Positions 1-11,063 of a stretch of DNA of 64,000 bases are shown here, in pieces. The position numbers were made by a program, and so were the translations under genes. Each line of letters opens with the position of its first letter. Within the stretch, counting starts at the first letter, position 1. The notes under the pieces were generated by a model. That model had not been told where the DNA came from, ran no database searches, and saw nothing but the letters and a program-made list of their open reading frames with translations. Source of the stretch: Pseudoxanthomonas sp. 3HH-4 (GTDB taxonomy: Bacteria; Pseudomonadota; Gammaproteobacteria; Xanthomonadales; Xanthomonadaceae); the NCBI RefSeq assembly GCF_006716465.1, contig NZ_VFPB01000004.1:418194-482193 (forward strand), written 5' to 3'.

Positions 1-871
1 TTCGTCCTGCTCGCTGCCGCCGTACTCGCTGTCGGCCAAGACGCAGGACGAACTGCGCCGGCAGGTGGTGGAACTGGCCAAGGCACTGAAGGTCGTCGGC
101 CTGATGAACACCCAGTTCGCCATCCAGGCCGCCGAGGATGGTGGGGACGACATCGTCTACCTGCTGGAAGTGAACCCGCGCGCCTCGCGTACGGTGCCGT
201 TCGTATCCAAGGCCACCGGCATGCCGCTGGCCAAGATCGCGGCCCGCTGCATGGCCGGCAAGACGCTGGCAGGGCAGGGCGCTACCCGGGAGATCGTGCC
301 GGACTACTACTCGGTGAAGGAGGCGATCTTTCCGTTCGCCAAGTTCCAGGGCGTGGACCCGATCCTGGGCCCGGAAATGCGTTCCACCGGCGAGGTGATG
401 GGCGTGGGCCGCAGTTTCGGCGCCGCCATGGCGCGCGCGCAGGAAGCCGGTGGCATCAAGGCGCCGCCGGTCGGCAAGGTGTTCATCTCGGTACGCGACC
501 CGGACAAGAAGCGCGTGCTGCCGGTGGCGCAGGAGCTGGTAGGCCGCGGTTTCAGCATCGTGGCCACCGCCGGCACCGCCGCGTGGCTGCGTGAGCGCGG
601 CATCGACTGCGAGCAGGTGAACAAGGTGGTCGAGGGCCGTCCGCACGTGGTGGACCTGATCAAGAACGGCGAGATCGTGTATATCGTCAACACGACGGAA
701 GGACGCCAGGCCATTGCCGACTCCTTCTCGATCCGGCGCGAGGCCTTGCAGCACCGCGTCACCTACTCAACCACCGTTGCCGGCGCCAAGGCGCTGGTGC
801 ATTCGCTGGAATACCGTGGCACGGGCCCGGTGCTGGCATTGCAGGAACTGCACAAGGAGCTTCAAGGGTGA
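1..871 (+). CDS. carB: Carbamoyl-phosphate synthase large subunit, C-terminal part
   Basis: Only the last ~290 codons of a ~1070-residue protein are in the window; the reading frame is open from base 2. CarB uses glutamine-derived ammonia, bicarbonate and 2 ATP to make carbamoyl phosphate for arginine and pyrimidine synthesis. Visible here are the end of the second ATP-grasp half ([16 protein letters not shown], then a long helical stretch) and the C-terminal MGS-like allosteric domain starting near GKVFISVRD, with the ATAGTAAWL turn. The stop codon overlaps the GTG start of greA by four bases, so the two are probably co-transcribed, with carA expected just upstream. Confidence 0.97.
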   Translation, partial: SSCSLPPYSLSAKTQDELRRQVVELAKALKVVGLMNTQFAIQAAEDGGDDIVYLLEVNPRASRTVPFVSKATGMPLAKIAARCMAGKTLAGQGATREIVPDYYSVKEAIFPFAKFQGVDPILGPEMRSTGEVMGVGRSFGAAMARAQEAGGIKAPPVGKVFISVRDPDKKRVLPVAQELVGRGFSIVATAGTAAWLRERGIDCEQVNKVVEGRPHVVDLIKNGEIVYIVNTTEGRQAIADSFSIRREALQHRVTYSTTVAGAKALVHSLEYRGTGPVLALQELHKELQG

Positions 872-1344
872 GAGCCCCATTGACCATGCAGGGCGCGCAG
901 CGCCTGCGCCAGGAACTGGATCTGCTGAAGACGGTTAAGCGGCCGGAAGTGATCACCGCCATCGCCGAAGCGCGCGCGCACGGTGACCTGAAGGAAAACG
1001 CGGAATACCATGCTGCCCGCGAGCAGCAGGGTTTCATCGAAGGCCGCATCAAGCAGCTGGAAGGCGAGCTGTCGCACGCCGAGATCATCGATGTCAGCAA
1101 GCTCAACGCCGGCACGCGCATCGTGTTCGGCGCCCGCGTGGTGCTGGCCGATGTCGACACCGACGAGGAGAAGCGCTATCAGGTGGTCGGCGACCTGGAG
1201 GCGGACATCAAGCTGGGCCTGATCGCGATCTCCTCGCCGCTGGCCCGGGCGCTGATCGGCAAGCACGAAGGCGACAGCGTCACGATCGACGCGCCTGCCG
1301 GCCAGCGCGAATACGAAATCGTCAGCGTTTCCTACGCAGACTGA
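868..1344 (+). CDS. greA: Transcription elongation factor GreA
   Basis: 158 residues, the usual GreA length. GreA inserts its coiled coil into the RNA polymerase secondary channel and stimulates cleavage of backtracked RNA. Residues 1-75 form the antiparallel coiled coil with the acidic tip [16 protein letters not shown] (D40 and E43 are the likely Mg-contacting residues); residues 80-158 form the FKBP-like domain ending in [14 protein letters not shown]. The start is GTG and overlaps the carB stop as GTGA. Starting here gives the MRAPLT N-terminus I recall from Xanthomonas GreA; a start at the ATG at 886 would trim six residues. Confidence 0.96.
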   Translation: MRAPLTMQGAQRLRQELDLLKTVKRPEVITAIAEARAHGDLKENAEYHAAREQQGFIEGRIKQLEGELSHAEIIDVSKLNAGTRIVFGARVVLADVDTDEEKRYQVVGDLEADIKLGLIAISSPLARALIGKHEGDSVTIDAPAGQREYEIVSVSYAD

Positions 1345-1348
1345 GCCG

Positions 1349-2302
1349 ATGGCGCAGGCCACGCTGCTGTTGCCTCCGCGTACCCGCCTGGTGGGACAGG
1401 CACTGCCGGCCGATGTGGCGCGGGCGTTGGGGCGCGCGGATCGCGCGGCCGGTGAGGCAGGCGAGCATGCGCAGCTGCGGCGCCACTTCCAACTGGTGCC
1501 GGACCATTGGCCGGTCGCAGCCCTGACGCGCCAGCGCGACGCAAGGGATGCCGCCGGCGCGTTGTGGCTGCGTGCCGATCCTGCGCGCGTGTCGCCCGAC
1601 ATGAATGGCGCGCGCATGCTGGCGTATGGCGAGGCGCTGGCGCTGGGCGGCGAAGACATCGCGGAGTTGCTGCCGGCACTGAAGCCGCTGTTCGGCGATG
1701 CCGGCATGCTGCTGGACGCGCCGGATCCCGCCCGCTGGTACCTGCGCCTGCCGCCCGACGCGAAACTTCCGGTGTTCGCGCCGGTGAATGACGTGCTGGG
1801 CGACGATCTCTTCGCGCACCTGCCGGAAGGCGAAGCGGGCCGCCGTTGGCGTGCCCTGCTCAGCGAAGCGCAGGTGCTGCTGCACAACCACCCTTGGAAC
1901 GCACAGCGCGTCGCGCAGGGCAAGCCGCCGGTGAACTCGCTTTGGTTCTGGGGCGGCGGCGTGCTGCCGGACTTCGTACGCACTGGTTTCCGCCAGGTCA
2001 AAGGCAACGATGTGCTGTTGCAGTCGCTGGCGCATGCGGCCGGGGTGGAACCCGTGCACGCGAACGGGGAGGGCGGCGTGGATGCGCTGATCGACCTGCG
2101 TCATCTGCGCAATCTGGATCTGCTGTGCCGTGACGCGTTGCAGCCTCTGCTGGACGCCCTGCACAAGCGCGAGTTGGATGGGCTGACCCTGGACTTCGAG
2201 GATGGCGCGCTGTTCGCGCTGCGCCGCGAGCAACGCTGGCGCCTCTGGCGCCGCCCGATGCAGCGCCTGGACACGCTACGCCCGGACCACGTTCCGGCAT
2301 GA
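1349..2302 (+). CDS. rpfE: Conserved protein RpfE (unknown biochemical function)
   Basis: 317 residues, no signal peptide or membrane segment. It belongs to a conserved family sometimes annotated as a regulatory or phosphoglycerate-mutase-like protein because of the NSLWFWGGG segment (near residue 195), which resembles a stretch of cofactor-independent phosphoglycerate mutases; the metal-binding residues of that enzyme are not seen. In Xanthomonas campestris the gene directly before recJ in the rpf region is rpfE, linked genetically to extracellular enzyme and polysaccharide levels. The symbol is assigned from that position and family. Its ATGA overlap with recJ implies translational coupling. 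True activity is unknown. Confidence 0.75.
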   Translation: MAQATLLLPPRTRLVGQALPADVARALGRADRAAGEAGEHAQLRRHFQLVPDHWPVAALTRQRDARDAAGALWLRADPARVSPDMNGARMLAYGEALALGGEDIAELLPALKPLFGDAGMLLDAPDPARWYLRLPPDAKLPVFAPVNDVLGDDLFAHLPEGEAGRRWRALLSEAQVLLHNHPWNAQRVAQGKPPVNSLWFWGGGVLPDFVRTGFRQVKGNDVLLQSLAHAAGVEPVHANGEGGVDALIDLRHLRNLDLLCRDALQPLLDALHKRELDGLTLDFEDGALFALRREQRWRLWRRPMQRLDTLRPDHVPA

Positions 2303-4023
2303 CCTCGCCCAGGATCCGCCGTCGGACCATCGCGGCGAATGGTCAGTGGCCCGAAGGCGTGCCGGTGCTGCTGCAACGCCTCTACGAAGCCCGCGGTGCG
2401 CTTTCGATGGACCAGGCTCAACCACGCCTGGCGCAGTTGCTGCCGCCCGACCAGCTCGGCGGCCTTGGCGGCGCCACCGCGTTGCTCGCCGATGCGATCG
2501 CGCAGGACCGGCACATCGTCATCGTGGGTGACTTCGATTGCGATGGCGCCACGGCGTGCGCGGTCGGCGTGCGTGGCCTGCGCCTGCTGGGCGCGCGGCA
2601 CGTGACGCCAGCGGTGCCCAACCGCATGGTGCATGGCTATGGATTGTCGCCTTCGCTGGTGGATGAACTCGCCGCGCTGCAACCCGACCTGCTCGTCACG
2701 GTCGATCACGGCATCGCATGCCACGCCGGCATCGCGGCGGCGAAGTCGCGGGGCTGGCAAGTGCTTGTCACCGACCACCATCTGCCCGGCGAAACGTTGC
2801 CGCCGGCCGACGCCATCGTCAATCCGAACCTGCGCGATGACCCGTTTCCCAGCAAGGTGCTGGCCGGCGTCGGGGTGATGTTCTACGTGTTGCTGGCGTT
2901 GCGACGACTCCTGCGCGAACGGGGCACGTTCGACGGCGCGGGGCCGGATCTCTCCACGCTGCTGGATCTGGTCGCCGTGGGCACCGTGGCCGATCTCGTG
3001 CCGCTGGATGCGAACAACCGCGCCCTCGTCGGCGCAGGCTTGCGCCGGCTGCGGGCCGGGCAGGCATGTGCGGGCCTGCAGGCATTGATGCGTGTGGCAG
3101 GCCGCGAGCCGGCGCGCCTGACCGCAGCCGACATAGGTTTTGCCATCGCGCCACGGTTGAATGCGGCCGGACGGCTGGAGGACATGGCCCTTGGCATCGC
3201 CTGCCTGCTGACCGACGATGCCACGCAGGCCGAAGAGATGGCGCGTGTGCTGGAAGGCATCAATGCCGAGCGTCGTGGCGTGCAGCAACAGATGGTGGAT
3301 GAGGCGCAGGCTGCGCTCGCGCGCATTGATGTCGCGGAGGGCGGGCAGGCGCCGCTCGCCCCGTGCCTGTTCGATCCGGAATGGCATCCCGGCGTGGTGG
3401 GTCTGGTCGCCTCGAAGATGAAGGAGCGCCTGCATCGCCCGGTGGTGGCCTTCGCGCCCGCAGAGCCGGGCAGCGCCACGCTGCGCGGGTCGGCGCGCTC
3501 GATTCCCGGCTTCCACATCCGCGACGCGCTTGCGGCCATCGACACTGCGAACCCCGGCCTGATGCAGCGCTTCGGCGGCCATGCGATGGCGGCGGGGCTG
3601 TCGCTCGATGAAAGTGCACTGCCCGTGTTCCGTGATGCCTTCCACCGCCATGCCGCCGCGATGCTCGACGACGCCTTGCTGCAGGAAGAACTCCTGAGTG
3701 ACGGCGAACTCCAGCCCGGCGAACTGGACCGCGTGCACGCGGAAGCGCTGCGTGGCGCGGGGCCATGGGGGCAGGGATTCCCGGAGCCCATGTTCGATGG
3801 CGTGTTCGACGTGCTGGACTGGCGCGTGGTGGGCGAGAAGCACCTGAAGTTCTCGTTGCGCCTGCCCGGGCATGCGGCACCGTTGAACGCGATCCAGTTC
3901 AACGGCTGGCACGACCAGCCACCGCCTTCCCGCATACAGGCCGCCTATCAACTGGACACCGACGACTGGCAGAACCGTCGCGGCATCCAGTTGCTGGTCC
4001 GGCACTGGCAACCGGCCGCTTGA
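2299..4023 (+). CDS. recJ: Single-stranded-DNA-specific exonuclease RecJ
   Basis: 574 residues, normal for RecJ. It degrades single-stranded DNA 5' to 3' in RecF-pathway recombination and mismatch repair. The DHH phosphoesterase motifs are intact: VGDFDCDGATA, VTVDHGI and VTDHHLPG in the first third, then APRLNAAGR, and the DHHA1 nucleic-acid-binding motif GGHAMAAGL near residue 430. The C-terminal OB-fold region (VVGEKHLKFSL) is present. It starts inside the end of rpfE (ATGA) and ends nine bases from the stop of a convergent acyltransferase gene. Confidence 0.97.
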   Translation: MTSPRIRRRTIAANGQWPEGVPVLLQRLYEARGALSMDQAQPRLAQLLPPDQLGGLGGATALLADAIAQDRHIVIVGDFDCDGATACAVGVRGLRLLGARHVTPAVPNRMVHGYGLSPSLVDELAALQPDLLVTVDHGIACHAGIAAAKSRGWQVLVTDHHLPGETLPPADAIVNPNLRDDPFPSKVLAGVGVMFYVLLALRRLLRERGTFDGAGPDLSTLLDLVAVGTVADLVPLDANNRALVGAGLRRLRAGQACAGLQALMRVAGREPARLTAADIGFAIAPRLNAAGRLEDMALGIACLLTDDATQAEEMARVLEGINAERRGVQQQMVDEAQAALARIDVAEGGQAPLAPCLFDPEWHPGVVGLVASKMKERLHRPVVAFAPAEPGSATLRGSARSIPGFHIRDALAAIDTANPGLMQRFGGHAMAAGLSLDESALPVFRDAFHRHAAAMLDDALLQEELLSDGELQPGELDRVHAEALRGAGPWGQGFPEPMFDGVFDVLDWRVVGEKHLKFSLRLPGHAAPLNAIQFNGWHDQPPPSRIQAAYQLDTDDWQNRRGIQLLVRHWQPAA

Positions 4024-4032
4024 GGGCGCCGG

Positions 4033-5244
4033 TCAGCGCTCCGACCAGGCCAGGGGCTCCGGACTGCGGGACGGCACTTCCCCGGCACGTTTCAATCCGA
4101 ACAAGGGCCGCAGCCATCCCACGCGGCGGATCACTTCATAGCCGGCGAAGCACGCGGCGAAGGTGATCGCTACCAGCAAGGGGCCCTCCACCGTCGGCGG
4201 TATCGCCAACGGTTTCAGATGGTGGGCGACGACCACGGTCACCGTCTGGTGCAGGATGTAGACGGGAAACACCGCCGGCACCAGATAGCGCAGCGCACGA
4301 TTGTCGGCAGGACGCCAGTGCCGGGCGAAACCCAGTACCGCCACGATGGCGCACCACTGGTTCAGCCCCCAGGCCAGCCGCATCCCCATGCGTGCCCAGT
4401 CGGGCGGTGCCGCGTCCGCAAAATGCGCGAAGTAGGCGACCAGCCCGGCCCAGCTCAGCAGCCAGGCGACCAGGGCTGGCCAGCGCTGGCGTTCGATGGC
4501 ATCCCACACCCCGTCCGTACGGGCGATGAGGAAGCCGAGCAGGAACACGCCGAAGTACTGCACGTGGTTGTACCAGTCGTCCACCAGGGCGTGCGTCTGC
4601 TCGAAGCGGCCGATCATCAGCACGCGCGCCACGCCGAGGAACAGGACGGGACCGGCCAGTACGCCGATGCCGGAAAGCCAACGACCCAGCTGGCGCTCCG
4701 CTGCATTGATGCCGCGGGGCACGAGCTTCCAGAGCAGCCACAGCGCGACGGTGTAGACCCACAGGTAAGCGACGAACCACAGATGGTTCCATGTCGGGAC
4801 GTCCAGGCAGCCGTCGGCATCGCAGAAGCCGTCATGACCGGTCAGGTAGCGCGCGTAGAACGCCAGGTAGCCCTCGTGGTAGCCGCCAGGCAACTGTTCG
4901 ACCACCTCGTAGTAGGACTGCGGCGGCACGATCACCAGCATGCCGAAGACTAGCGGCACCAGCAGCCGCCATGAACGGCTCCCAAGAAAGCGCATCCGCC
5001 CCCCCGGAGCATCGGCGGCCCGCCGCGCCTTGCCGAGCAGGAATGCCGTGGCGCAGCCGGACACCAGGAACAGCAGCGACAGTCGCCAGGGGGAGCTGAG
5101 CATCATGAACGGTTCCAGCGCGTGGCTGGCGCCGGGGCTTTTCACGTGCCAGTCCCAGGTCACGTAGTACATGCCCACGTGGTACAGCACCAGCAGCCCG
5201 AAGGCACAGACGCGGACCCAGTCCAGATCGTGGCGGCGTTGCAT
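4033..5244 (-). CDS. Membrane acyltransferase (acyltransferase 3 / OpgC-like)
   Basis: 403 residues with about ten hydrophobic segments. The N-terminus (RRHDLDWVRVCAFGLLVLYH) with the conserved histidine, followed by MLSSPWRLSLLFLVSGCATAFLL, is typical of the integral-membrane acyltransferase family that O-acylates sugars or glucans (OpgC/OafA type). The substrate cannot be told. The ATG at 5242-5244 is preceded by AAGGAG seven bases upstream, so this start is preferred over a TTG further out. It is divergent from the LytTR regulator gene at 5399, with which it shares a 154-bp intergenic region, so the regulator could control it. Confidence 0.85.
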   Translation of the reverse strand: MQRRHDLDWVRVCAFGLLVLYHVGMYYVTWDWHVKSPGASHALEPFMMLSSPWRLSLLFLVSGCATAFLLGKARRAADAPGGRMRFLGSRSWRLLVPLVFGMLVIVPPQSYYEVVEQLPGGYHEGYLAFYARYLTGHDGFCDADGCLDVPTWNHLWFVAYLWVYTVALWLLWKLVPRGINAAERQLGRWLSGIGVLAGPVLFLGVARVLMIGRFEQTHALVDDWYNHVQYFGVFLLGFLIARTDGVWDAIERQRWPALVAWLLSWAGLVAYFAHFADAAPPDWARMGMRLAWGLNQWCAIVAVLGFARHWRPADNRALRYLVPAVFPVYILHQTVTVVVAHHLKPLAIPPTVEGPLLVAITFAACFAGYEVIRRVGWLRPLFGLKRAGEVPSRSPEPLAWSER

Positions 5245-5398
5245 GATCGTCTCCTTCGTCAACAAGACGGCCAGCGTCGGGCGCCGTGCGTGTCCGCGCC
5301 ATTGCGAGGGGACGCGTGGTGGACGGGCAGGGGCCAGTCGAGGGAAGCAAGGGACGAGTTGCGGCGGTGATGCGGGAGCCGCGGGCTAGAATGCGCGC

Positions 5399-6283
5399 AT
5401 GACGGAACGGGCCCCGCCGACTTACGAACGCTACCTGCCCTGGCGGCGATGGGTGGAGATCGGGTTCTGGGTGGCGATGATCGGCGCCAACTGCATCGGC
5501 AACAGCATGACCACGCTGATCGACATGCGGCGGCAGGGCTCCGGCGTGGAGGCCTGGGAGCCGGCCGTCTGGGAGGTGAGCAGTGCGCTGGTATGGCTGC
5601 TGGTCCTGATCCCGGCGATCGCCTGGTACACCCGACGCTTCCCCCTGCACTGGGAAAACTGGCGCCGGCGGATACCCGAGTACCTGCTGGCGAGCATCGT
5701 GGTCTGCATCATCCACGTGGTCGGCATGGTCGCGTTGCGCGTCTTGGCCTACCGTAGCCAGGGCATGACCTACGAGTTCGGCCCCTGGCCTCGCGAACTG
5801 GTCTACGAGTACCTGAAGGATATCCGCAGCTTTGCCACGATCGTCGTGCTGGTGGAAGGCTACCGCTTCCTGCTGCGGCGCTGGCAGGGCGAAGCGAGCC
5901 TGCTGGCCGAGCCGGACGAAGGTCCGCCGCTGGAGCCGGTGGATCGTCCGGAGCGCTTCCTGGTGCGCAAGCTGGGCCGCGAGTTCCTGGTGGCGGCCAA
6001 CGACATCGAATGGCTGCAGGCCGCAGGCAACTACGTCAACCTGCGGGTACGCGGTCACGACTACCCACTGCGGAGCACGATCGCCGGCATCGAGACCCGC
6101 CTGGATCCTCGCCGTTTCACCCGCATCCACCGCAGCTACATCGTCAGCCTGGACCAGGTGGCCTCGATCGAGCCGCTGGACACCGGTGATGCGCGCGTGC
6201 ACATGAAGGATGGCAGCGCGCTACCCTGCAGCCGCCGCTACCGGCAAGACCTGCGTCAGCGGACCGGGGCCGAGGCCGCCTAG
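5399..6283 (+). CDS. rpfD: Membrane-anchored LytTR-type transcription regulator (RpfD-like)
   Basis: 294 residues. The first ~165 carry four hydrophobic segments (near 20-40, 62-80, 98-118, 145-160), then a linker, then a LytTR DNA-binding domain at about 190-290 (FLVRKLGREFLVAANDIEWLQ, then FTRIHRSYIVSLDQVASI). There is no receiver domain, so the membrane part probably senses the input directly. The X. campestris rpf region contains a LytTR gene named rpfD; the symbol rests on family and neighbourhood. It is divergent from the acyltransferase gene. Its TAG stop shares the palindrome CTAG with the stop of the convergent diguanylate cyclase gene. Confidence 0.8.
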   Translation: MTERAPPTYERYLPWRRWVEIGFWVAMIGANCIGNSMTTLIDMRRQGSGVEAWEPAVWEVSSALVWLLVLIPAIAWYTRRFPLHWENWRRRIPEYLLASIVVCIIHVVGMVALRVLAYRSQGMTYEFGPWPRELVYEYLKDIRSFATIVVLVEGYRFLLRRWQGEASLLAEPDEGPPLEPVDRPERFLVRKLGREFLVAANDIEWLQAAGNYVNLRVRGHDYPLRSTIAGIETRLDPRRFTRIHRSYIVSLDQVASIEPLDTGDARVHMKDGSALPCSRRYRQDLRQRTGAEAA

Positions 6284-6288
6284 GCGGC
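6275..6288. repeat. Perfect palindrome holding two opposed stop codons
   Basis: GCCGCCTAGGCGGC is a perfect 14-bp palindrome. Its centre, CTAG, supplies the TAG stop of the + strand regulator and of the - strand cyclase, so both proteins end Ala-Ala-stop. A 7-bp stem without a loop is a poor hairpin; it may act weakly in termination or be a by-product of two overlapping gene ends. Confidence 0.7.
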
Positions 6289-8208
6289 GCGGGTCGCCGG
6301 CACGCGCGGCAGACGTTCCACGGCGTAACTGGCCACCAGTTCGATGGCGCCGCTGCGGACCGCGCCTTCAGGCTCCTCCAGCAGCGTTTGAAGGGCGATG
6401 CCGGGCGGGAGCGTCCGCCCCCACAGACCGGCCCATGCGTTGCGCCGGTCCTTGGCCGCATACAGGGCGCGATCGGCCATGCGCAGCGCGTAATCCCAAC
6501 CGCCTGTGGCGTTGTCGAAGAACGGGAAAGGGGCGAAGCCCAGCGAGACGGTCAATGGCCAGCGCTGGCCGGGCGCCAACTCGTGCACATCGCACAGTGT
6601 TTCCTGCACGCGCGCCGCCACCGTGCAGGCCTGGGCCTCGGTCAGGTCCGCGCACGCCATCAGGAACTCCTCGCCCCCCCAACGGGCGATGACGTCGTCC
6701 GCGCGCCCCAGTGCGCGCAGCTGGCGCGAGAGCGCGACCAGCACCTGGTCGCCGGCGTGGTGGCCATGACCATCGTTGACCTGCTTGAAGTGGTCGATGT
6801 CGATGAGGAACAGCACATGGCGCGTACCGGCGGCGTGGCGCTGCAACGACATGGCCTTCAGCGACTCCGTGGCGGCGCGGCGGTTGCGCAGGCCGGTCAG
6901 GGGATCAGTGGCACTGACCTTGCGCAGCTGCCGGTTCTTGCGACGCTGCAACAGACCGAAGCCGACGCCCGCCAGCACCAGCAGGGTCATCAGTGCCACA
7001 CCAGTACGACGCAGGAGGGTGGATTTCTCGTCGTTCAGCGCGCGGATCTGTGCCTGGTGGCGCATCTGCTCCAGTTCGCGCTGGGCGCTCGCGCTATCGC
7101 TGCGTGCCTGCAGGTCGGCCAGCAACTCCAGCCGCTGATGCCTCAGCGCTTCCATCTCCAATCCGTGCAGGCGGGCACCCACCGCCAATGCTTCGTCTGC
7201 CTCACCCAGCGCGGCATGCGCCGCCATCCAGGCGAGCAGGACTTCGCGCTGTTTCTGCGGCTGAGGCTGGTTGTCGACCAATGCCCAGGCGGCGCGGGCG
7301 GTCTCCAGCGCCTGCACGTGTTCACCGGCCTTGCGCTGCAGGACCGACAGTTTCGCAAGCGAGCCCGCCTGCCCGGGCAGGTCTCTGTTCTTCGCCTGTT
7401 CGCGGATGGCCGCTGCCAGCACCGGCCGGGCCAGTTCCAATTGCCCCTGCCGGATCCACAGGCCGGCGCGCTCGCTGCGCAGGCGATGCATCACGGTATG
7501 GGCTTGCTGGCGCTGGGCCATGGCTTCACCCGCGTCGATCATTTCCATGGCGTCTGCATCGCGCTCCAGCGCGACCAGGTTGAGCGCATGGTTGTGCACG
7601 ATCAGGGGGTCTTCCAGTCCCACGTCGTGCGCTGCGGCCAGGGCTTTGAGGTAGTACGTGTCGGCCACATCGGGCGAGGCCAGATAATCGGCATGGATCA
7701 GCCCGATATTGTTGAGTGTGGCGGCCTGCACCAGCCCGGCATCGTGTTCGTCGAGCCGCGAAGAGACGTCGTAGGCGCGGAGGTAAGCGGCCTCCGCGGC
7801 GCGGATGTGGCCTGCGCCCTGGTAGATCGCCCCGATCTGCGAATAGGCCCGCATCTGCAGTGCGGGTGCGAGGTCCGGCGTGTCATCGACGCGCCGTTCC
7901 ATCCGCTCGGCGGCGCTGATCGCCCGCGCCGGGTCACCGCTCAGGCTGGCGGCAATGCCCAGGCAACTCAGCGTCTTGAGTTCATCCTCGACGCTTAGGT
8001 CCTTCGCCTGCAGCAGCGCATCCGCCAGCGCGACCGCCCTGGCGGGTTCGTCGCGCCTCAGCTTCAGGCACTGGCTGACCTGGCTTGCGCGCCCCGCCAC
8101 GGGCGCTGTCGGCGCATCGCCCGCGCAGGCCGCGGAGAAGGCGGACGCCAGCGCCAGGCCGAGCAGGCCGGACAGCAGCGATGCGGACGGTGCAATGGGG
8201 ATGGTCAT
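6280..8208 (-). CDS. Periplasmic-TPR, membrane-anchored diguanylate cyclase (GGDEF)
   Basis: 642 residues. A signal/anchor (LLSGLLGLALASAFSAACAG) is followed by ~400 residues of TPR-like helical repeats, a transmembrane helix (GVALMTLLVLAGVGFGLL) and a cytoplasmic GGDEF domain. The active-site motif is GGEEF at residues 511-515, and RADD sits five residues before it, a complete RxxD inhibitory site, so the enzyme should make c-di-GMP with product feedback. The ATG at 8206-8208 fits the signal sequence; longer readings have no plausible N-terminus. It lies beside the rpf genes, whose RpfG destroys c-di-GMP. Confidence 0.9.
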   Translation of the reverse strand: MTIPIAPSASLLSGLLGLALASAFSAACAGDAPTAPVAGRASQVSQCLKLRRDEPARAVALADALLQAKDLSVEDELKTLSCLGIAASLSGDPARAISAAERMERRVDDTPDLAPALQMRAYSQIGAIYQGAGHIRAAEAAYLRAYDVSSRLDEHDAGLVQAATLNNIGLIHADYLASPDVADTYYLKALAAAHDVGLEDPLIVHNHALNLVALERDADAMEMIDAGEAMAQRQQAHTVMHRLRSERAGLWIRQGQLELARPVLAAAIREQAKNRDLPGQAGSLAKLSVLQRKAGEHVQALETARAAWALVDNQPQPQKQREVLLAWMAAHAALGEADEALAVGARLHGLEMEALRHQRLELLADLQARSDSASAQRELEQMRHQAQIRALNDEKSTLLRRTGVALMTLLVLAGVGFGLLQRRKNRQLRKVSATDPLTGLRNRRAATESLKAMSLQRHAAGTRHVLFLIDIDHFKQVNDGHGHHAGDQVLVALSRQLRALGRADDVIARWGGEEFLMACADLTEAQACTVAARVQETLCDVHELAPGQRWPLTVSLGFAPFPFFDNATGGWDYALRMADRALYAAKDRRNAWAGLWGRTLPPGIALQTLLEEPEGAVRSGAIELVASYAVERLPRVPATRAA

Positions 8209-8323
8209 GCCGTGGGTGGCTCTGGGCAGGGCATCGGGTGCGATGCAAGAACCATTCCGGAAACGGCGTGGCGCACCGCTCTGGTATCCTTGCTGACCGA
8301 TTCCATCCCCCGTCACAGTCCCC

Positions 8324-9449
8324 ATGATCGAGCTCAATCCCATCCGCCAGCGCATCGCCGACCTGCAGGACAGGCTGGCCTCGCTCCGGGGGTATCTTTG
8401 ACTACGATGCCAAGCGCGAACGCCTGGAAGAAGTAAACCGCGAGCTGGAAAGCCCGGACATCTGGAACAACGCCGAGTACGCGCAGCAGCTGGGTCGCGA
8501 GCGCTCACTGCTGGACAAGACGGTCAACGGCATCCGCGACATCGAGGAAGGCCTGACCGGCGCGGGCGAGCTGCTCGAACTGGCGGAGATGGAGAACGAC
8601 GAGGACACCGCGCACGCCGTGGTGGCCGACGTCGAGCGCTATGCCGCGCACGTGGACAAGCTGGAATTCCAGCGGATGTTCTCCGGCAAGATGGATAGCT
8701 CCAATGCCTTCGTCGACATCCAGGCCGGTGCCGGCGGCACCGAGGCGCAGGACTGGGCGGAAATCCTGCTGCGCATGTACCTGCGCTGGTGCGAGTCGCG
8801 CGGCTGGAAGACCGAGCTGATGGAAGCCAGCGGCGGCGACGTGGCCGGCATCAAATCCGCCACGCTGCGCGTGGAAGGCGACTTCGCCTATGGCTGGCTG
8901 AAGACCGAGACCGGCGTGCACCGGCTGGTACGCAAGTCGCCGTTCGACTCCGACAACCGCCGCCACACAAGCTTCACCTCGGTGTTCGTGTCGCCGGAAG
9001 TGGACGACAACATCGACATCGACATCAATCCGGCCGACCTCAAAACCGACGTCTACCGCTCCTCCGGCGCCGGTGGCCAGCACGTCAACAAGACCGAATC
9101 GGCGGTGCGCATCACCCACGTGCCCACCGGGATTGTCGTGGCTTGCCAGACCGGCCGCAGCCAGCACCAGAACCGCGACAACGCGATGAAGATGCTGGCC
9201 GCCAAGCTGTATGAGCTGGAGATCCAGAAGCGCAACGCCGAGCGCGATGCGGTGGAAGCCACCAAATCCGACATCGGCTGGGGCAGCCAGATCCGCAACT
9301 ATGTGCTGGACCAGAGCCGCATCAAGGACCTGCGTACCGGCATCGAACGCACGGACACGCAGAAGGTGCTGGACGGCGACCTGGACGAGTTCGTGGAGGC
9401 CAGCCTCAAGTCGGGCCTGGAAGCGGGCTCGAAACGCATCGACGCCTGA
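8324..9449 (+). CDS. prfB: Peptide chain release factor 2, expressed by programmed +1 frameshift
   Basis: RF2 ends translation at UGA and UAA. The ATG at 8324 opens 25 codons ending CTT TGA at 8396-8401; reading resumes one base on, at GAC (8400), and runs to 9449, giving 374 residues. The slip site (GGGGGTATCTTTGAC) with a Shine-Dalgarno-like G run is the classic autoregulatory RF2 frameshift, not a mutation. The SPF stop-codon recognition tripeptide (VRKSPFDSD) and the GGQ peptidyl-hydrolysis motif (GAGGQHVNK) are both present. It is followed by a palindromic repeat and lysS, the same prfB-lysS order as in E. coli. Confidence 0.97.
8388..8402 (+). promoter_or_regulatory. RF2 programmed frameshift site
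   Basis: The internal SD-like G run (CGGGGG), the spacer TAT, the slippery CTT and the in-frame TGA followed by C match the conserved bacterial prfB recoding element. Low RF2 lets the ribosome slip +1; high RF2 terminates at the TGA, giving negative feedback. Confidence 0.95.
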
Positions 9450-9467
9450 TCCGCCCACGAATCACTT

Positions 9468-9528
9468 GTGGGAGCGACGCAAGTCGCGAGCTCTTCCGGC
9501 ACTCGTTCGCGACTCACGTCGCTCCCAC
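9468..9528. repeat. REP-like palindromic element, copy 1
   Basis: Outer arms GTGGGAGCGACG (9468-9479) and CGTCGCTCCCAC (9517-9528) are perfect complements. Inner arms AGTCGCGA (9482-9489) and TCGCGACT (9507-9514) extend the stem, with a 17-base loop. A second copy of the same family lies at 38223-38286. It sits between prfB and lysS, where such elements can modulate mRNA stability or termination. Confidence 0.9.
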
Positions 9529-9551
9529 GTCCCAGGACACGATACGACCCC

Positions 9552-11063
<1,512 letters not shown>

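Noticed and set aside
2101..4011. 636-codon open frame on the - strand opposite recJ
   Set aside because: GC-rich coding DNA leaves the opposite strand open; the encoded protein has no family likeness and recJ on the + strand has all its motifs.
8324..8588. prfB as a frameshifted pseudogene
   Set aside because: The stop sits in the conserved CTTTGAC recoding site and all downstream motifs are intact.
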